Of a stretch of 64,000 nt of DNA, positions 17,185 to 24,479 are shown in pieces. The notes beneath the pieces are model-generated. The model searched no databases. It saw only the letters and a list, made by a program, of their open reading frames with translations, and was not told the origin of the DNA. Each line of letters opens with the position of its first letter. Position 1 is the stretch's first letter. The DNA is from DASQZJ01 sp035638775. Lineage in GTDB: Bacteria; Pseudomonadota; Gammaproteobacteria; UBA5335; SLRW01. The stretch spans positions 1 to 64,000 of the forward strand of contig DASQZJ010000073.1 in the NCBI GenBank assembly GCA_035638775.1. The letters run 5' to 3'. The translations under genes were made by a program, and so were the position numbers.

Positions 17185-17849
17185 CTCCCCCCGTCGTGCA
17201 TCTCCGCCCGTGCCTTGTGGACCAGGAAGTCCACCACCTGCAGGGCACGGTCCTCGCCGCCGGCCATTTCCGGGCTGGTCACGTACTTGCCGTTGACCAC
17301 GAGCGTGGGCACGCCCATGACGCCGTAGAGGCGCACCAGGTGGTCGGCGCGGCGCAGCTTCGCATCCACCGCGAACGACTGCCAGGCGTTGTTGAAATCG
17401 CTCGCCGACACGCCGTGGGTGGTGTAGAAGTGCCGCCAGGCCGACTCGCTGGCCAGCTGCCGGTGCTGCTGGTGGATCGCCTTGAAGATCGCATCGGTCA
17501 TCTTCCGGTCCATCACCCCCAGCACCCGGCCCACGTAATAGCCCCGCGCGTCCATGCGCCAGCCCGGGTTCAGCGTCGCCGGAATACGCACGAAGTGGAT
17601 GCCGGCGCGATGCCCGGCGAGCCAGTGCTCCAGCTCCGGCTCGAAGTGATAGCAGTGCGGACAGCCGTACCAGAACACCTCGGCGACCTCGACCTTGCTG
17701 CCGTTGCCGATGATCTCCGGGCTGTCCACCGTGCGGTAGTCCTGGCCCGCGACGAATCGCGGCGCCCCGCTCGCCATGCCCGCGACCGCGAGCATCATGA
17801 GCGCGGCCAGCCATGGCAGGCACCGCCGCACCACCGTTGGCGCGGGCAT
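17181..17849 (-). CDS. dsbA: Thiol:disulfide interchange protein DsbA
   Basis: 222 residues from ATG at 17849; GTG at 17861 is an alternative. A signal peptide (LPWLAALMMLAVAGMASGAP) exports it to the periplasm, where DsbA oxidises cysteine pairs in folding proteins. The active site is C63-P-H-C66 inside FWYGCPHCYHFEP, the cis-proline loop is GVPTLVVNG, and the helical insertion lies between them. It sits directly downstream of cytochrome c4, which is the usual order in Pseudomonas-like gammaproteobacteria and suggests co-transcription. Confidence 0.95.
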   Translation of the reverse strand: MPAPTVVRRCLPWLAALMMLAVAGMASGAPRFVAGQDYRTVDSPEIIGNGSKVEVAEVFWYGCPHCYHFEPELEHWLAGHRAGIHFVRIPATLNPGWRMDARGYYVGRVLGVMDRKMTDAIFKAIHQQHRQLASESAWRHFYTTHGVSASDFNNAWQSFAVDAKLRRADHLVRLYGVMGVPTLVVNGKYVTSPEMAGGEDRALQVVDFLVHKARAEMHDGGS

Positions 17850-17895
17850 CCCGCGGCTCACCCCGTCACCCCCGGGAACGCATCCCGGCAGCGTC

Positions 17896-18513
17896 TCAGT
17901 GCAGGCCCTGGACATAGGACGCGACCGCCTTGATCTGCTTCGCGCTCAGCCTGGACGCGATGGTATCCATGATCTTCGCGTTGGCGGTCCCGCTGCGCTG
18001 ACCGGACGCGAAGGCCTTGAGCTGCTTGACCACGTAGGCGGCGTGCTGACCGCTCAGGCGGGGATATGCGGCCGGTCCGTTGCCCAGCCCCTTCGGCCCG
18101 TGGCAGGAGCTGCAGGCGGGGACGCCGGTCTTGGTGTCGCCGCCCTTGTAGACGCTCCGGCCCAGGCTGGCCAGGTCGGGATCGGTCTCGCCGATGGTGG
18201 TCGTCTGGGCGGAGAAGTAGGCCGCCAGGTCGGCCATGTCCTGCTTGCTCAGACCCGCCGCCATGCCGTTCATGATGGCGTTGGTACGCTTGCCCGACTT
18301 GAACGCCTGGAGCTGGGCGTAGATGTAGCTGGCGTTCTGGCCGGCGAGCTTCGGGAACTGGTCGCTGGTGCTGTTGCCGTCCTGGCCGTGGCAGGCGGCG
18401 CATTGCTGGGCCTTGTTCTTGCCGGCCTGCGCGTTTCCCTCCGGCCGGGCGAACGCGGTGGACCACGCGGCCATGGCCGCGCAGGCGACCACGATCGCAA
18501 GCGTCTTGTTCAT
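17896..18513 (-). CDS. Diheme cytochrome c4
   Basis: 205 residues from ATG at 18513 with AGGAGA 11 bases upstream. A signal peptide (to FA-RPEG) is followed by two similar c-type domains with heme motifs CAACH (38-42) and CSSCH (134-138) and methionine-ligand regions (IMNGMAAGLS; KIMDTIASRLS). The internal duplication KLAGQNASYIYAQLQAFKSG / RLSGQHAAYVVKQLKAFASG is diagnostic of cytochrome c4, a periplasmic electron donor to terminal oxidases. It diverges from engB and precedes dsbA. Confidence 0.95.
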   Translation of the reverse strand: MNKTLAIVVACAAMAAWSTAFARPEGNAQAGKNKAQQCAACHGQDGNSTSDQFPKLAGQNASYIYAQLQAFKSGKRTNAIMNGMAAGLSKQDMADLAAYFSAQTTTIGETDPDLASLGRSVYKGGDTKTGVPACSSCHGPKGLGNGPAAYPRLSGQHAAYVVKQLKAFASGQRSGTANAKIMDTIASRLSAKQIKAVASYVQGLH

Positions 18514-18660
18514 GATTATCGGGTCTCCTGTCACAATTCCGGGGATTCGGAAAGATGGGGTATCATCAGCCGCGGCCGGAGCGCCCGGGCACACCGTCAG
18601 GATGGCCGCAGAAGACGGTCGATTTTATACCGCCCCGCCGAGGCACGGTCAAACACCGCC

Positions 18661-19287
18661 ATGACGCATCCCGACTACCGGCAGTGCCGGTTCCTCATCA
18701 GCGCCGACGCGGTCGCCGGCATGCCGGCCGACCAGGGTCGCGAGGTCGCCTTCGCCGGACGCTCCAATGCCGGCAAGTCGAGCGTGATCAATGCCCTGAC
18801 CGGCCGCCGCTCCCTCGCACGGACCAGCAAGACGCCGGGGCGCACGCGGCTGGTCAACTTCTTCGAGCTCGACGCGGAGCGTCGCTTGGTGGATCTGCCC
18901 GGCTACGGCTACGCGCGGGTGCCGGAGGCCATGCGGCGCCACTGGGGCGAGCTGATGGAGGCCTACCTGTCCGGACGCCGGAGCCTGCGGGGCATTGTGC
19001 TGATCATGGACGTGCGCCATCCGATGCGGGACTTCGACCGGCAGCTGCTCGCCTGGCGGGCGGCTCGCGGCATCCCCTGCCACGTCCTGCTCAGCAAGAG
19101 CGACAAGCTGGGACGCGGCGCCGCCAGTGCCACTCTCCACCGGGTGGGTTCGGCGCTCCGGCAGCAGAAAGTCACCGCGCAGCTGTTCTCCTCGACCCGG
19201 CGCACCGGCGTCGACGAGCTGCGGGCCGTGCTGGACGCGTGGCTGGTCCCGGAAGATGCCGCGGACAAAAAAAACCCCGGCGGATGA
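18661..19287 (+). CDS. engB: Ribosome biogenesis GTPase EngB/YsxC
   Basis: 208 residues from ATG at 18661, the start that fits the family; the frame is open far upstream across the cytochrome gene but that part is not EngB-like. G motifs: GRSNAGKSS (33-41), the switch TPGRTR, DLPGYGYA (G3) and SKSD (G4). EngB helps assemble the large ribosomal subunit. The last codons (DKKNPGG) are written by an A-tract and GC stem that form the terminator of leftward transcription from the polA side, so the 3' end of engB overlaps that terminator. Gene order polA/engB/c4/dsbA is conserved in related bacteria. Confidence 0.95.
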   Translation: MTHPDYRQCRFLISADAVAGMPADQGREVAFAGRSNAGKSSVINALTGRRSLARTSKTPGRTRLVNFFELDAERRLVDLPGYGYARVPEAMRRHWGELMEAYLSGRRSLRGIVLIMDVRHPMRDFDRQLLAWRAARGIPCHVLLSKSDKLGRGAASATLHRVGSALRQQKVTAQLFSSTRRTGVDELRAVLDAWLVPEDAADKKNPGG

Positions 19288-19306
19288 AAGGGGGAAACCG
19301 CCGGGG
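19267..19306 (-). terminator. Intrinsic terminator for leftward transcription, overlapping the engB stop
   Basis: On the minus strand, CCCCGGCGG and CCGCCGGGG (19306-19298 and 19283-19275) form a 9-bp perfect stem with a 14-base pyrimidine-rich loop containing CCCCC, directly followed by eight T residues (19274-19267). This is a textbook rho-independent terminator facing out of polA. The engB stop codon lies in the loop. Confidence 0.85.
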
Positions 19307-19391
19307 CCCATTCGGGGCACATCCAGTTTCGGGGCAAACCGGAAGGCCCTGTCACTCAGGGAAGGATGCATGAGCGTCATTTGCGACGCTC
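19267..19391 (-). ncRNA. Candidate small RNA between polA and engB (Spot 42/ErsA position)
   Basis: About 125 bases are predicted. The RNA would begin near 19391 at an 8-bp stem (TGAGCGTC, loop GCAAAT, GACGCTCA; 19392-19371). A mostly unpaired middle with CATCCTTCCC follows, and it ends at the strong terminator with a C-rich loop. The gap between the polA stop and the engB stop holds no reading frame. In Escherichia coli the spf gene (Spot 42), and in Pseudomonas aeruginosa the ersA gene, lie in the same polA-engB gap. A sigma-E-like promoter is positioned exactly upstream. Sequence similarity to those RNAs is not claimed. It could instead be only the 3' UTR of polA. Confidence 0.5.
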
Positions 19392-19397
19392 ACTAGA

Positions 19398-19424
19398 AAA
19401 GACAAGCGACCCGAAAAAAAGTTC
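19398..19424 (-). promoter_or_regulatory. Candidate sigma-E/AlgU-type promoter for the small RNA
   Basis: On the minus strand, GAACTT (19424-19419) is followed by 16 bases and TCTTT (19402-19398). The extracytoplasmic sigma factor RpoE/AlgU recognises GAACTT-N16-17-TCTRA; the -35 matches fully and the -10 matches in TCT only. The implied start (19391-19392) coincides with the first base of the 5' hairpin. P. aeruginosa ersA is known to depend on this sigma factor. Confidence 0.4.
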
Positions 19425-19464
19425 TCACGCCCGGCGAAATTCTCTTCGCGGGACGCCGTAGCCT

Positions 19465-22191
19465 TCAGTGGGCCTGGTCCCAGTTGGCGCCCACGCCCAC
19501 CTCCACCTCCAGCGGCACCGCGAGGTCCGCCGCCGCGACCATGCGCCGCTTGACGTCCCCGACGAAAGCGTCGACGTGTGCGTCCGCGACCTCGAACACG
19601 AGTTCGTCGTGCACCTGCATGATCATCCGGCAGTCGTAGCCGGCGCGGGGAAGCCACGCGTGGATCGTGATCATGGCGCGCTTGATGATGTCCGCCGCGG
19701 TGCCCTGCATGGGGGCGTTGATCGCCGTGCGCTCGGCGTACTGTCGACGCTGGCCGTTGCTGGCGTTGATATCCGGGATGTACAGGCGGCGGCCGTAGAC
19801 CGTCTCCACGAAGCCCTGCTCCCGTGCCAGCCGGCGGGTGCGTTCCATGAACGCCTGGACCTTTGGATAACGTGCGAAATAACGGTCCACGTAGGCCTGC
19901 GCCGCCCCGCGGTCGATGCCGAGCTGGCGAGCGAGCCCGAAAGCCGACATACCGTAGATCAGGCCGAAGTTGATCGCCTTGGCGGAACGCCGCTGATCTG
20001 CGCTGACCGCCTCCGGTTCGGTGCCGAAGACTTCGGCCGCGGTGGCCCGGTGGATGTCCTCGCCTTCCGCGAACGCCCGCCGCAGTCCCTCGTCCCCGGA
20101 AAGATGCGCCATGATGCGCAGCTCGATCTGGGAATAGTCGGCCGCGACCATGCGGCAGCCCGGGGGCGCGATGAAGGCCTGCCGGATGCGCCGGCCGACC
20201 TCCGTGCGGACGGGAATGTTCTGCAGGTTGGGGTCCGAGGAGGACAGGCGACCCGTCGCCGCGACCGCCTGGTGATAGGAGGTGTGCACGCGGCCGGTCT
20301 CCGGGTTGACCTGGGCCGGCAGCTTGTCGGCATAGGTGGACTTGAGCTTGCTCAGGCTGCGGTAGTCCAGGATCAGGCGCGGCAGATCGTAGTCCAGCGC
20401 CAGCTCCTGCAGCACGTCCTCGGCGGTGGACGGCTGGCCCTTGGGGGTCTTGCGCTGTACCGGCAGCCCGAGGCGTTCGAACAGGATCTCCTGGAGCTGC
20501 TTGGGGGAGCCGAGATTGAAGGGACCACCGGCTGCCTCGTGGGCGCGTTCCTCGATCGCAGCCATGCGCTCGGCCAGCTCCCGGCTCTGGCGCTCCAGCA
20601 GCACGCTGTCGATCAGCACACCGTTGTGCTCCATGGTCGCCAGCACCGGCACCAGGGGAATCTCGATCTCCTCGTAGACCTGGCGCACGGACGGTTCGGC
20701 CGAGAGTCGCGGCCACAGGGAACGGTGCAGCCGCAGGGTGATGTCGGCGTCCTCGGCAGCATAGTCGGAGGCCTCCTCCAGCGCCACCTGGTCGAAGGTG
20801 ATCTGCTTCGCACCCTTGCCGGCGACCTCCTCGAACTTCACCGTGCTGATGCCCAGCTCGCGCACCGCCAGCGAATCCATGTCGTGCCGGCCGGAGGCGC
20901 TGTTGAGCACGTAGGACTCGAGCATGGTGTCGTGCGCGATGCCCGCCAGCTGCAGGCCGTGGTTGGCCAGCACGTGCCAGTCGTACTTGAGGTTCTGCCC
21001 CAGCTTCCCCCGCGCCGGGTCCTCCAGCAGCGTGCGCATCGCCTCCAGCACCTCCTCGCGCCCGAGCTGGTCGGGGGCGCCCGGGTAGTTGTGCGCCACC
21101 GGTACGTAGGCGGCCTCGCCCGGCTCGACGGCGAAGGACAGCCCCACCAGGCGCGCACGCCGGTAGTCGAGGGTATCGGTCTCGGTGTCGAAGGCGAACA
21201 GGGGCGCTGCGCGCAGCCGGTCCAGCCAGGCGTCCAGGCGTTCGCGGTCGAGCACGCACTCGTAGCGGCGCTGGTCCGGTCCTTCGCGCGCGGCGGCCGG
21301 CTTTCCGCCCCCGGACTCGTCCAGCTGGCGCAGCCAGCTGTTGAACTCCAGCTCGCTGTACAGCCGGCGCAGCGCGTCGGTGTCCGGATCCCCGGGCACC
21401 AGGTCGTCCGGACCCAGCCCGAGCCCGACATCGAGCCGGATGCGCGCGAGCTCACGCGACAGCGACAGCTGCTCGAGGTTCTCGCGCAGCGATTCGCCGA
21501 CCTTGCCGCCGATCTCGTCGGCGTGCTCGAGCACCCCGTCCAGGCTGCCGTACTGCGACAGCCACCTGGCCGCGGTCTTGGGACCGACCTTCGGCACCCC
21601 GGGAATGTTGTCGGAGGTGTCGCCGACCAGCGCCAGGTAGTCCACGATGCGTGCGGGCGGCACGCCGAACTTCTCGACCACCCCCGCCCGGTCCAGCACG
21701 GTGCCGGACATGGTGTTCACCAGCGTCACGTGGCCGTTGACCAGCTGCGCCATGTCCTTGTCGCCGGTGGAGATGAGCGTGTCCATGCCGCGTTCCGCCG
21801 CGATGCGCGAGAGTGTTCCGATGACGTCGTCCGCCTCCACGCCCTCCACCTGCAGCAGTGGCAGTCCCATGGCGCGGACCACCTCGTGCAGCGGCTCCAC
21901 CTGGGCCGCCAGGTCGTCGGGCATGGGCGGGCGGTTGGCCTTGTAGGCCTCGAACAGGTCGTCGCGGAAGGTCGGGCCGCGGGCGTCAAATACCACCCCG
22001 ATGCGCCGCGGATGGTAGTCGTTGATCAGCTTGCGCAGCATGTTGATCACGCCGTACACGGCCCCGGTGGGCCGGCCGCGGCTGTTGGTCAGCGGCGGCA
22101 GCGCATGGTAGGCGCGGTACAGATAGGAGGAGGCATCGACCAGCACCAGCGGCCGGCGCCCGTCTCCCGCCGCGGGGGACACGTCAGTCAT
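19465..22191 (-). CDS. polA: DNA polymerase I
   Basis: 908 residues, full length. The N-terminal 5'-3' exonuclease domain (to about 290) includes LVLVDASSYLYRAYHALPPL and GVEADDVIGTLS. The proofreading domain retains the catalytic FDTETD (Asp335, Glu337). The polymerase domain has motif A VAADYSQIELR (Asp685), the O helix RRSAKAINFGLIYG and motif C QVHDELVFEV (Asp862). It therefore has all three activities for Okazaki fragment maturation and repair. Its ATG lies 8 bases inside the lysA stop region, so it is translationally coupled to lysA. A terminator lies about 160 bases downstream. Confidence 0.98.
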   Translation of the reverse strand: MTDVSPAAGDGRRPLVLVDASSYLYRAYHALPPLTNSRGRPTGAVYGVINMLRKLINDYHPRRIGVVFDARGPTFRDDLFEAYKANRPPMPDDLAAQVEPLHEVVRAMGLPLLQVEGVEADDVIGTLSRIAAERGMDTLISTGDKDMAQLVNGHVTLVNTMSGTVLDRAGVVEKFGVPPARIVDYLALVGDTSDNIPGVPKVGPKTAARWLSQYGSLDGVLEHADEIGGKVGESLRENLEQLSLSRELARIRLDVGLGLGPDDLVPGDPDTDALRRLYSELEFNSWLRQLDESGGGKPAAAREGPDQRRYECVLDRERLDAWLDRLRAAPLFAFDTETDTLDYRRARLVGLSFAVEPGEAAYVPVAHNYPGAPDQLGREEVLEAMRTLLEDPARGKLGQNLKYDWHVLANHGLQLAGIAHDTMLESYVLNSASGRHDMDSLAVRELGISTVKFEEVAGKGAKQITFDQVALEEASDYAAEDADITLRLHRSLWPRLSAEPSVRQVYEEIEIPLVPVLATMEHNGVLIDSVLLERQSRELAERMAAIEERAHEAAGGPFNLGSPKQLQEILFERLGLPVQRKTPKGQPSTAEDVLQELALDYDLPRLILDYRSLSKLKSTYADKLPAQVNPETGRVHTSYHQAVAATGRLSSSDPNLQNIPVRTEVGRRIRQAFIAPPGCRMVAADYSQIELRIMAHLSGDEGLRRAFAEGEDIHRATAAEVFGTEPEAVSADQRRSAKAINFGLIYGMSAFGLARQLGIDRGAAQAYVDRYFARYPKVQAFMERTRRLAREQGFVETVYGRRLYIPDINASNGQRRQYAERTAINAPMQGTAADIIKRAMITIHAWLPRAGYDCRMIMQVHDELVFEVADAHVDAFVGDVKRRMVAAADLAVPLEVEVGVGANWDQAH

Positions 22192-23437
22192 CCGGCAGCA
22201 GCTCCTCGCCGGCCATCAGGTCGGCGGCGGTCTCGCGCCGGCGCGCCAGGTGCGCACGGTCGCCGTCCACCAGGATCTCCGGCGGGCGCGGACGGGCGTT
22301 GTAGTTGGACGCCATGACGAAGCCGTAGGCTCCGGCCGAGCGCACCGCGAGGAGATCGCCGGGCGTCAGCGGCAGCTCGCGGTCGTGACCGAGAAAGTCC
22401 GCGGTCTCGCACACGGGCCCCACGACCTCGTAGCGGTGCAAGGGCGCGCCGGGATCGGGAGCCACCGGCACGATATCCTGCCACGCGTCGTACAGCGCCG
22501 GCCGCAGCAGGTCGTTCATGCCGGCATCGACCACGGCGAAGCGCCGGCCCGACTGTTCCTTGAGATACTCGACGCGCGTGAGCAGCACGCCCGCGTTGCC
22601 CACGATCACCCGTCCGGGCTCGAGCAGCAGCTCCAGCCCGCGCCCGGCCAGCCGCTCGCGCAGCGCGGCGGCGTACTCCGCCGGGCTGGGCGGGAGCTCG
22701 TCCCGGTAGGGGATGCCCAGCCCGCCGCCCACGTCCAGGTGCTCCAGGGCGATACCGCGCGCGGCCAGCCGGTCGACCAGGGCCAGGACCCGGTCCAGGG
22801 CATCGAGGAAGGGCGCCAGGCTGGTCAGCTGGGAGCCGATGTGGCAGTCCACCCCGGTCACCCGGAGACCGTCACGGGCGGCGGCCTCGTGGTAGAGCGC
22901 CTCGGCGCGACCGACCTCGATGCCGAACTTGTTCTCGCGCAGGCCCGTGGAGATGTACGGGTGCGTGCCGGCGTCGACGTCGGGATTGACCCGCAGCGAC
23001 ACCGGCGCGACCCGGCCCATGTCGCGGGCCACGCGGTCGAGCCGGTCCAGCTCCGGCTGCGACTCGACGTTGAAGCAGCGCACGCCGACCTCCAGCGCCC
23101 GGCGCATCTCCGCCTCCGACTTGCCGACCCCGGAGAACACCACGCGATCGGGGTCGCCCCCGGCGCGCAGAACACGCTCGAGCTCACCCCCGGAGACGAT
23201 ATCGAAGCCCGCGCCGAGGCGCGCCAGCAGGCCCAGCACCGCCAGGTTCCCGTTGGCCTTGACGGCATAGCACACCAGGTGGCGAGTGCCGGCGAGGGCC
23301 TCCCGGAACACCCGGTAGTGGCGCTCGATGGTCGCGCGGGAGTAGACGTAGGCGGGCGTGCCGTAACGCGCCGCGAGCCCGGCCAGGTCGACCCGCTCGG
23401 CGTGCAGACGGCCATCGATGTAGTGGAAGTGATCCAA
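22184..23437 (-). CDS. lysA: Diaminopimelate decarboxylase
   Basis: 417 residues from TTG at 23437, chosen because GGGAGG sits 7 bases upstream and the protein then begins (M)DHFHYIDGRLHAE as the family does; longer upstream reading is low-complexity. This PLP enzyme makes lysine from meso-diaminopimelate. Lys60 in CYAVKANGN is the Schiff-base lysine; HIGSQL, the glycine-rich DVGGGLGIPY and LEPGRVIVGNAG bind phosphate and substrate. CETADFLG carries the active-site cysteine from the partner subunit. It lies between lptM and polA, all leftward. Confidence 0.96.
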   Translation of the reverse strand: MDHFHYIDGRLHAERVDLAGLAARYGTPAYVYSRATIERHYRVFREALAGTRHLVCYAVKANGNLAVLGLLARLGAGFDIVSGGELERVLRAGGDPDRVVFSGVGKSEAEMRRALEVGVRCFNVESQPELDRLDRVARDMGRVAPVSLRVNPDVDAGTHPYISTGLRENKFGIEVGRAEALYHEAAARDGLRVTGVDCHIGSQLTSLAPFLDALDRVLALVDRLAARGIALEHLDVGGGLGIPYRDELPPSPAEYAAALRERLAGRGLELLLEPGRVIVGNAGVLLTRVEYLKEQSGRRFAVVDAGMNDLLRPALYDAWQDIVPVAPDPGAPLHRYEVVGPVCETADFLGHDRELPLTPGDLLAVRSAGAYGFVMASNYNARPRPPEILVDGDRAHLARRRETAADLMAGEELLPDD

Positions 23438-23466
23438 TGCCTGTCCTCCCGGGCCGGGGCGCGGCA

Positions 23467-23625
23467 TCAGCCGCGCGGCTGTCCCTGTCCCGGCGACGGC
23501 TGCTGCGAGGGCTGCTGCTGCGGATGCGGCAGGTACAGCGGGCCCTTCTGGCCGCAGCCGCAAAGTCCGCCCAACGCCAGCGCCGCCAGCACGGCGCCCC
23601 GCAAGAGATTTCGCAGTCCCCGCAT
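23467..23625 (-). CDS. lptM: LPS translocon maturation chaperone LptM (YifL-type lipoprotein)
   Basis: 52 residues from ATG at 23625. A lipoprotein signal (NLLRGAVLAALALGGLCGC) leads straight into the family hallmark CGQKGPLYLP, then a short Gln/Pro-rich tail. LptM is a small outer-membrane lipoprotein that helps the LptD-LptE LPS translocon mature. It sits 29 bases upstream of lysA, the usual order in gammaproteobacteria. A TATACT/AGTATA palindromic -10-like sequence lies about 55 bases upstream (23679-23686), although no -35 is clear. It is easily missed because of its size. Confidence 0.88.
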   Translation of the reverse strand: MRGLRNLLRGAVLAALALGGLCGCGQKGPLYLPHPQQQPSQQPSPGQGQPRG

Positions 23626-23826
23626 GTCCGTTCTCCCCGCGCGGCCGGCCAACGCGCCGCTCGCCGGCAGGCCGGACAGTATACTAGAGGAAGCCGCGGT
23701 TGATTCAGGGCCTCGCCCGACGCCGGGCGGTCCGGCCCGGAACCGGCCGGCGGCACGCGGCACCTTGGCCCGGCCTGCGTGCATGCGCAATACTGGCCCG
23801 CCGCGGCTGATCAGGAGGATGGCACG

Positions 23827-24477
23827 ATGCTGGAGACGCTGGAACGCCAGACCGGTGAACACCCCGACGCGAGCGTCGTGTGGCTGCATGGCCTGGGCGC
23901 CGACGGCCACGACTTCGAGCCGATGGTGCCGGAGCTGCGCCTGGAAGGCACGCTGTCGGTGCGTTTCGTGTTCCCCCATGCCCCGGTCCGGCCGGTGACG
24001 GTCAATGGCGGCATGCCCATGCGCGCCTGGTACGACATCGTCTCGCTGGAAGGCGACCGGACCGACCGCGAGGGGATCGAGGCTTCGGCGAAGGAGGTGG
24101 CGGCGTTGCTCGAGCGGGAGCGGGAGCGCGGCATCGCGCCCGGGCGCACCGTGCTGGCCGGCTTTTCCCAGGGTGGCGCGATCGCGCTGCACCTGGGGCT
24201 GCGGCGTCGCCATTCGCTGGCGGCCCTGATCGCGCTGTCGACCTACCTGCCCCTGGCCGACTCGGCCCCGGCGGCGGAGGAGCGCCCGTTGCCGCTGATG
24301 ATGGGGCACGGAGACCAGGACCCCATGGTCCCGCCCCGCGCCGGCGAGGCCTCGCGCGACCGGCTGCTCGCCCTCGGCTACCCGGTGGAATGGCACCGGT
24401 ATCCGATGGGCCATGCCGTCTGCGCCGAGGAGCTGGCGGATGTGCGGGCGTTCCTGCTGCGGGTCCTCGGCGGCTGA
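23827..24477 (+). CDS. Carboxylesterase/acyl-protein thioesterase-like alpha/beta hydrolase
   Basis: 216 residues from ATG at 23827, with AGGAGG 8 bases upstream. The fold and length match the phospholipase/carboxylesterase family. The oxyanion motif is LHGLGADGHDF, the nucleophile elbow is GFSQGG (Ser114), the acid is Asp165 in HGDQDPMVP, and the base is His196 in YPMGHAVC. It is a soluble cytoplasmic esterase with short-chain or thioester substrates; the physiological substrate is unknown. Its TGA and the tamB TGA on the opposite strand form the two halves of the palindrome TGAGCTCA. Confidence 0.92.
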   Translation: MLETLERQTGEHPDASVVWLHGLGADGHDFEPMVPELRLEGTLSVRFVFPHAPVRPVTVNGGMPMRAWYDIVSLEGDRTDREGIEASAKEVAALLERERERGIAPGRTVLAGFSQGGAIALHLGLRRRHSLAALIALSTYLPLADSAPAAEERPLPLMMGHGDQDPMVPPRAGEASRDRLLALGYPVEWHRYPMGHAVCAEELADVRAFLLRVLGG

Positions 24478-24479
24478 GC

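Noticed and set aside
19411..19455. A second terminator-like hairpin nearer to polA
   Set aside because: The stem has a bulge and the T-run is nine bases away; the T7 is better explained as part of the small-RNA promoter spacer.
19468..22317. A 949-codon rightward frame antisense to polA
   Set aside because: polA motifs on the minus strand are complete; the antisense product has no recognisable domain.
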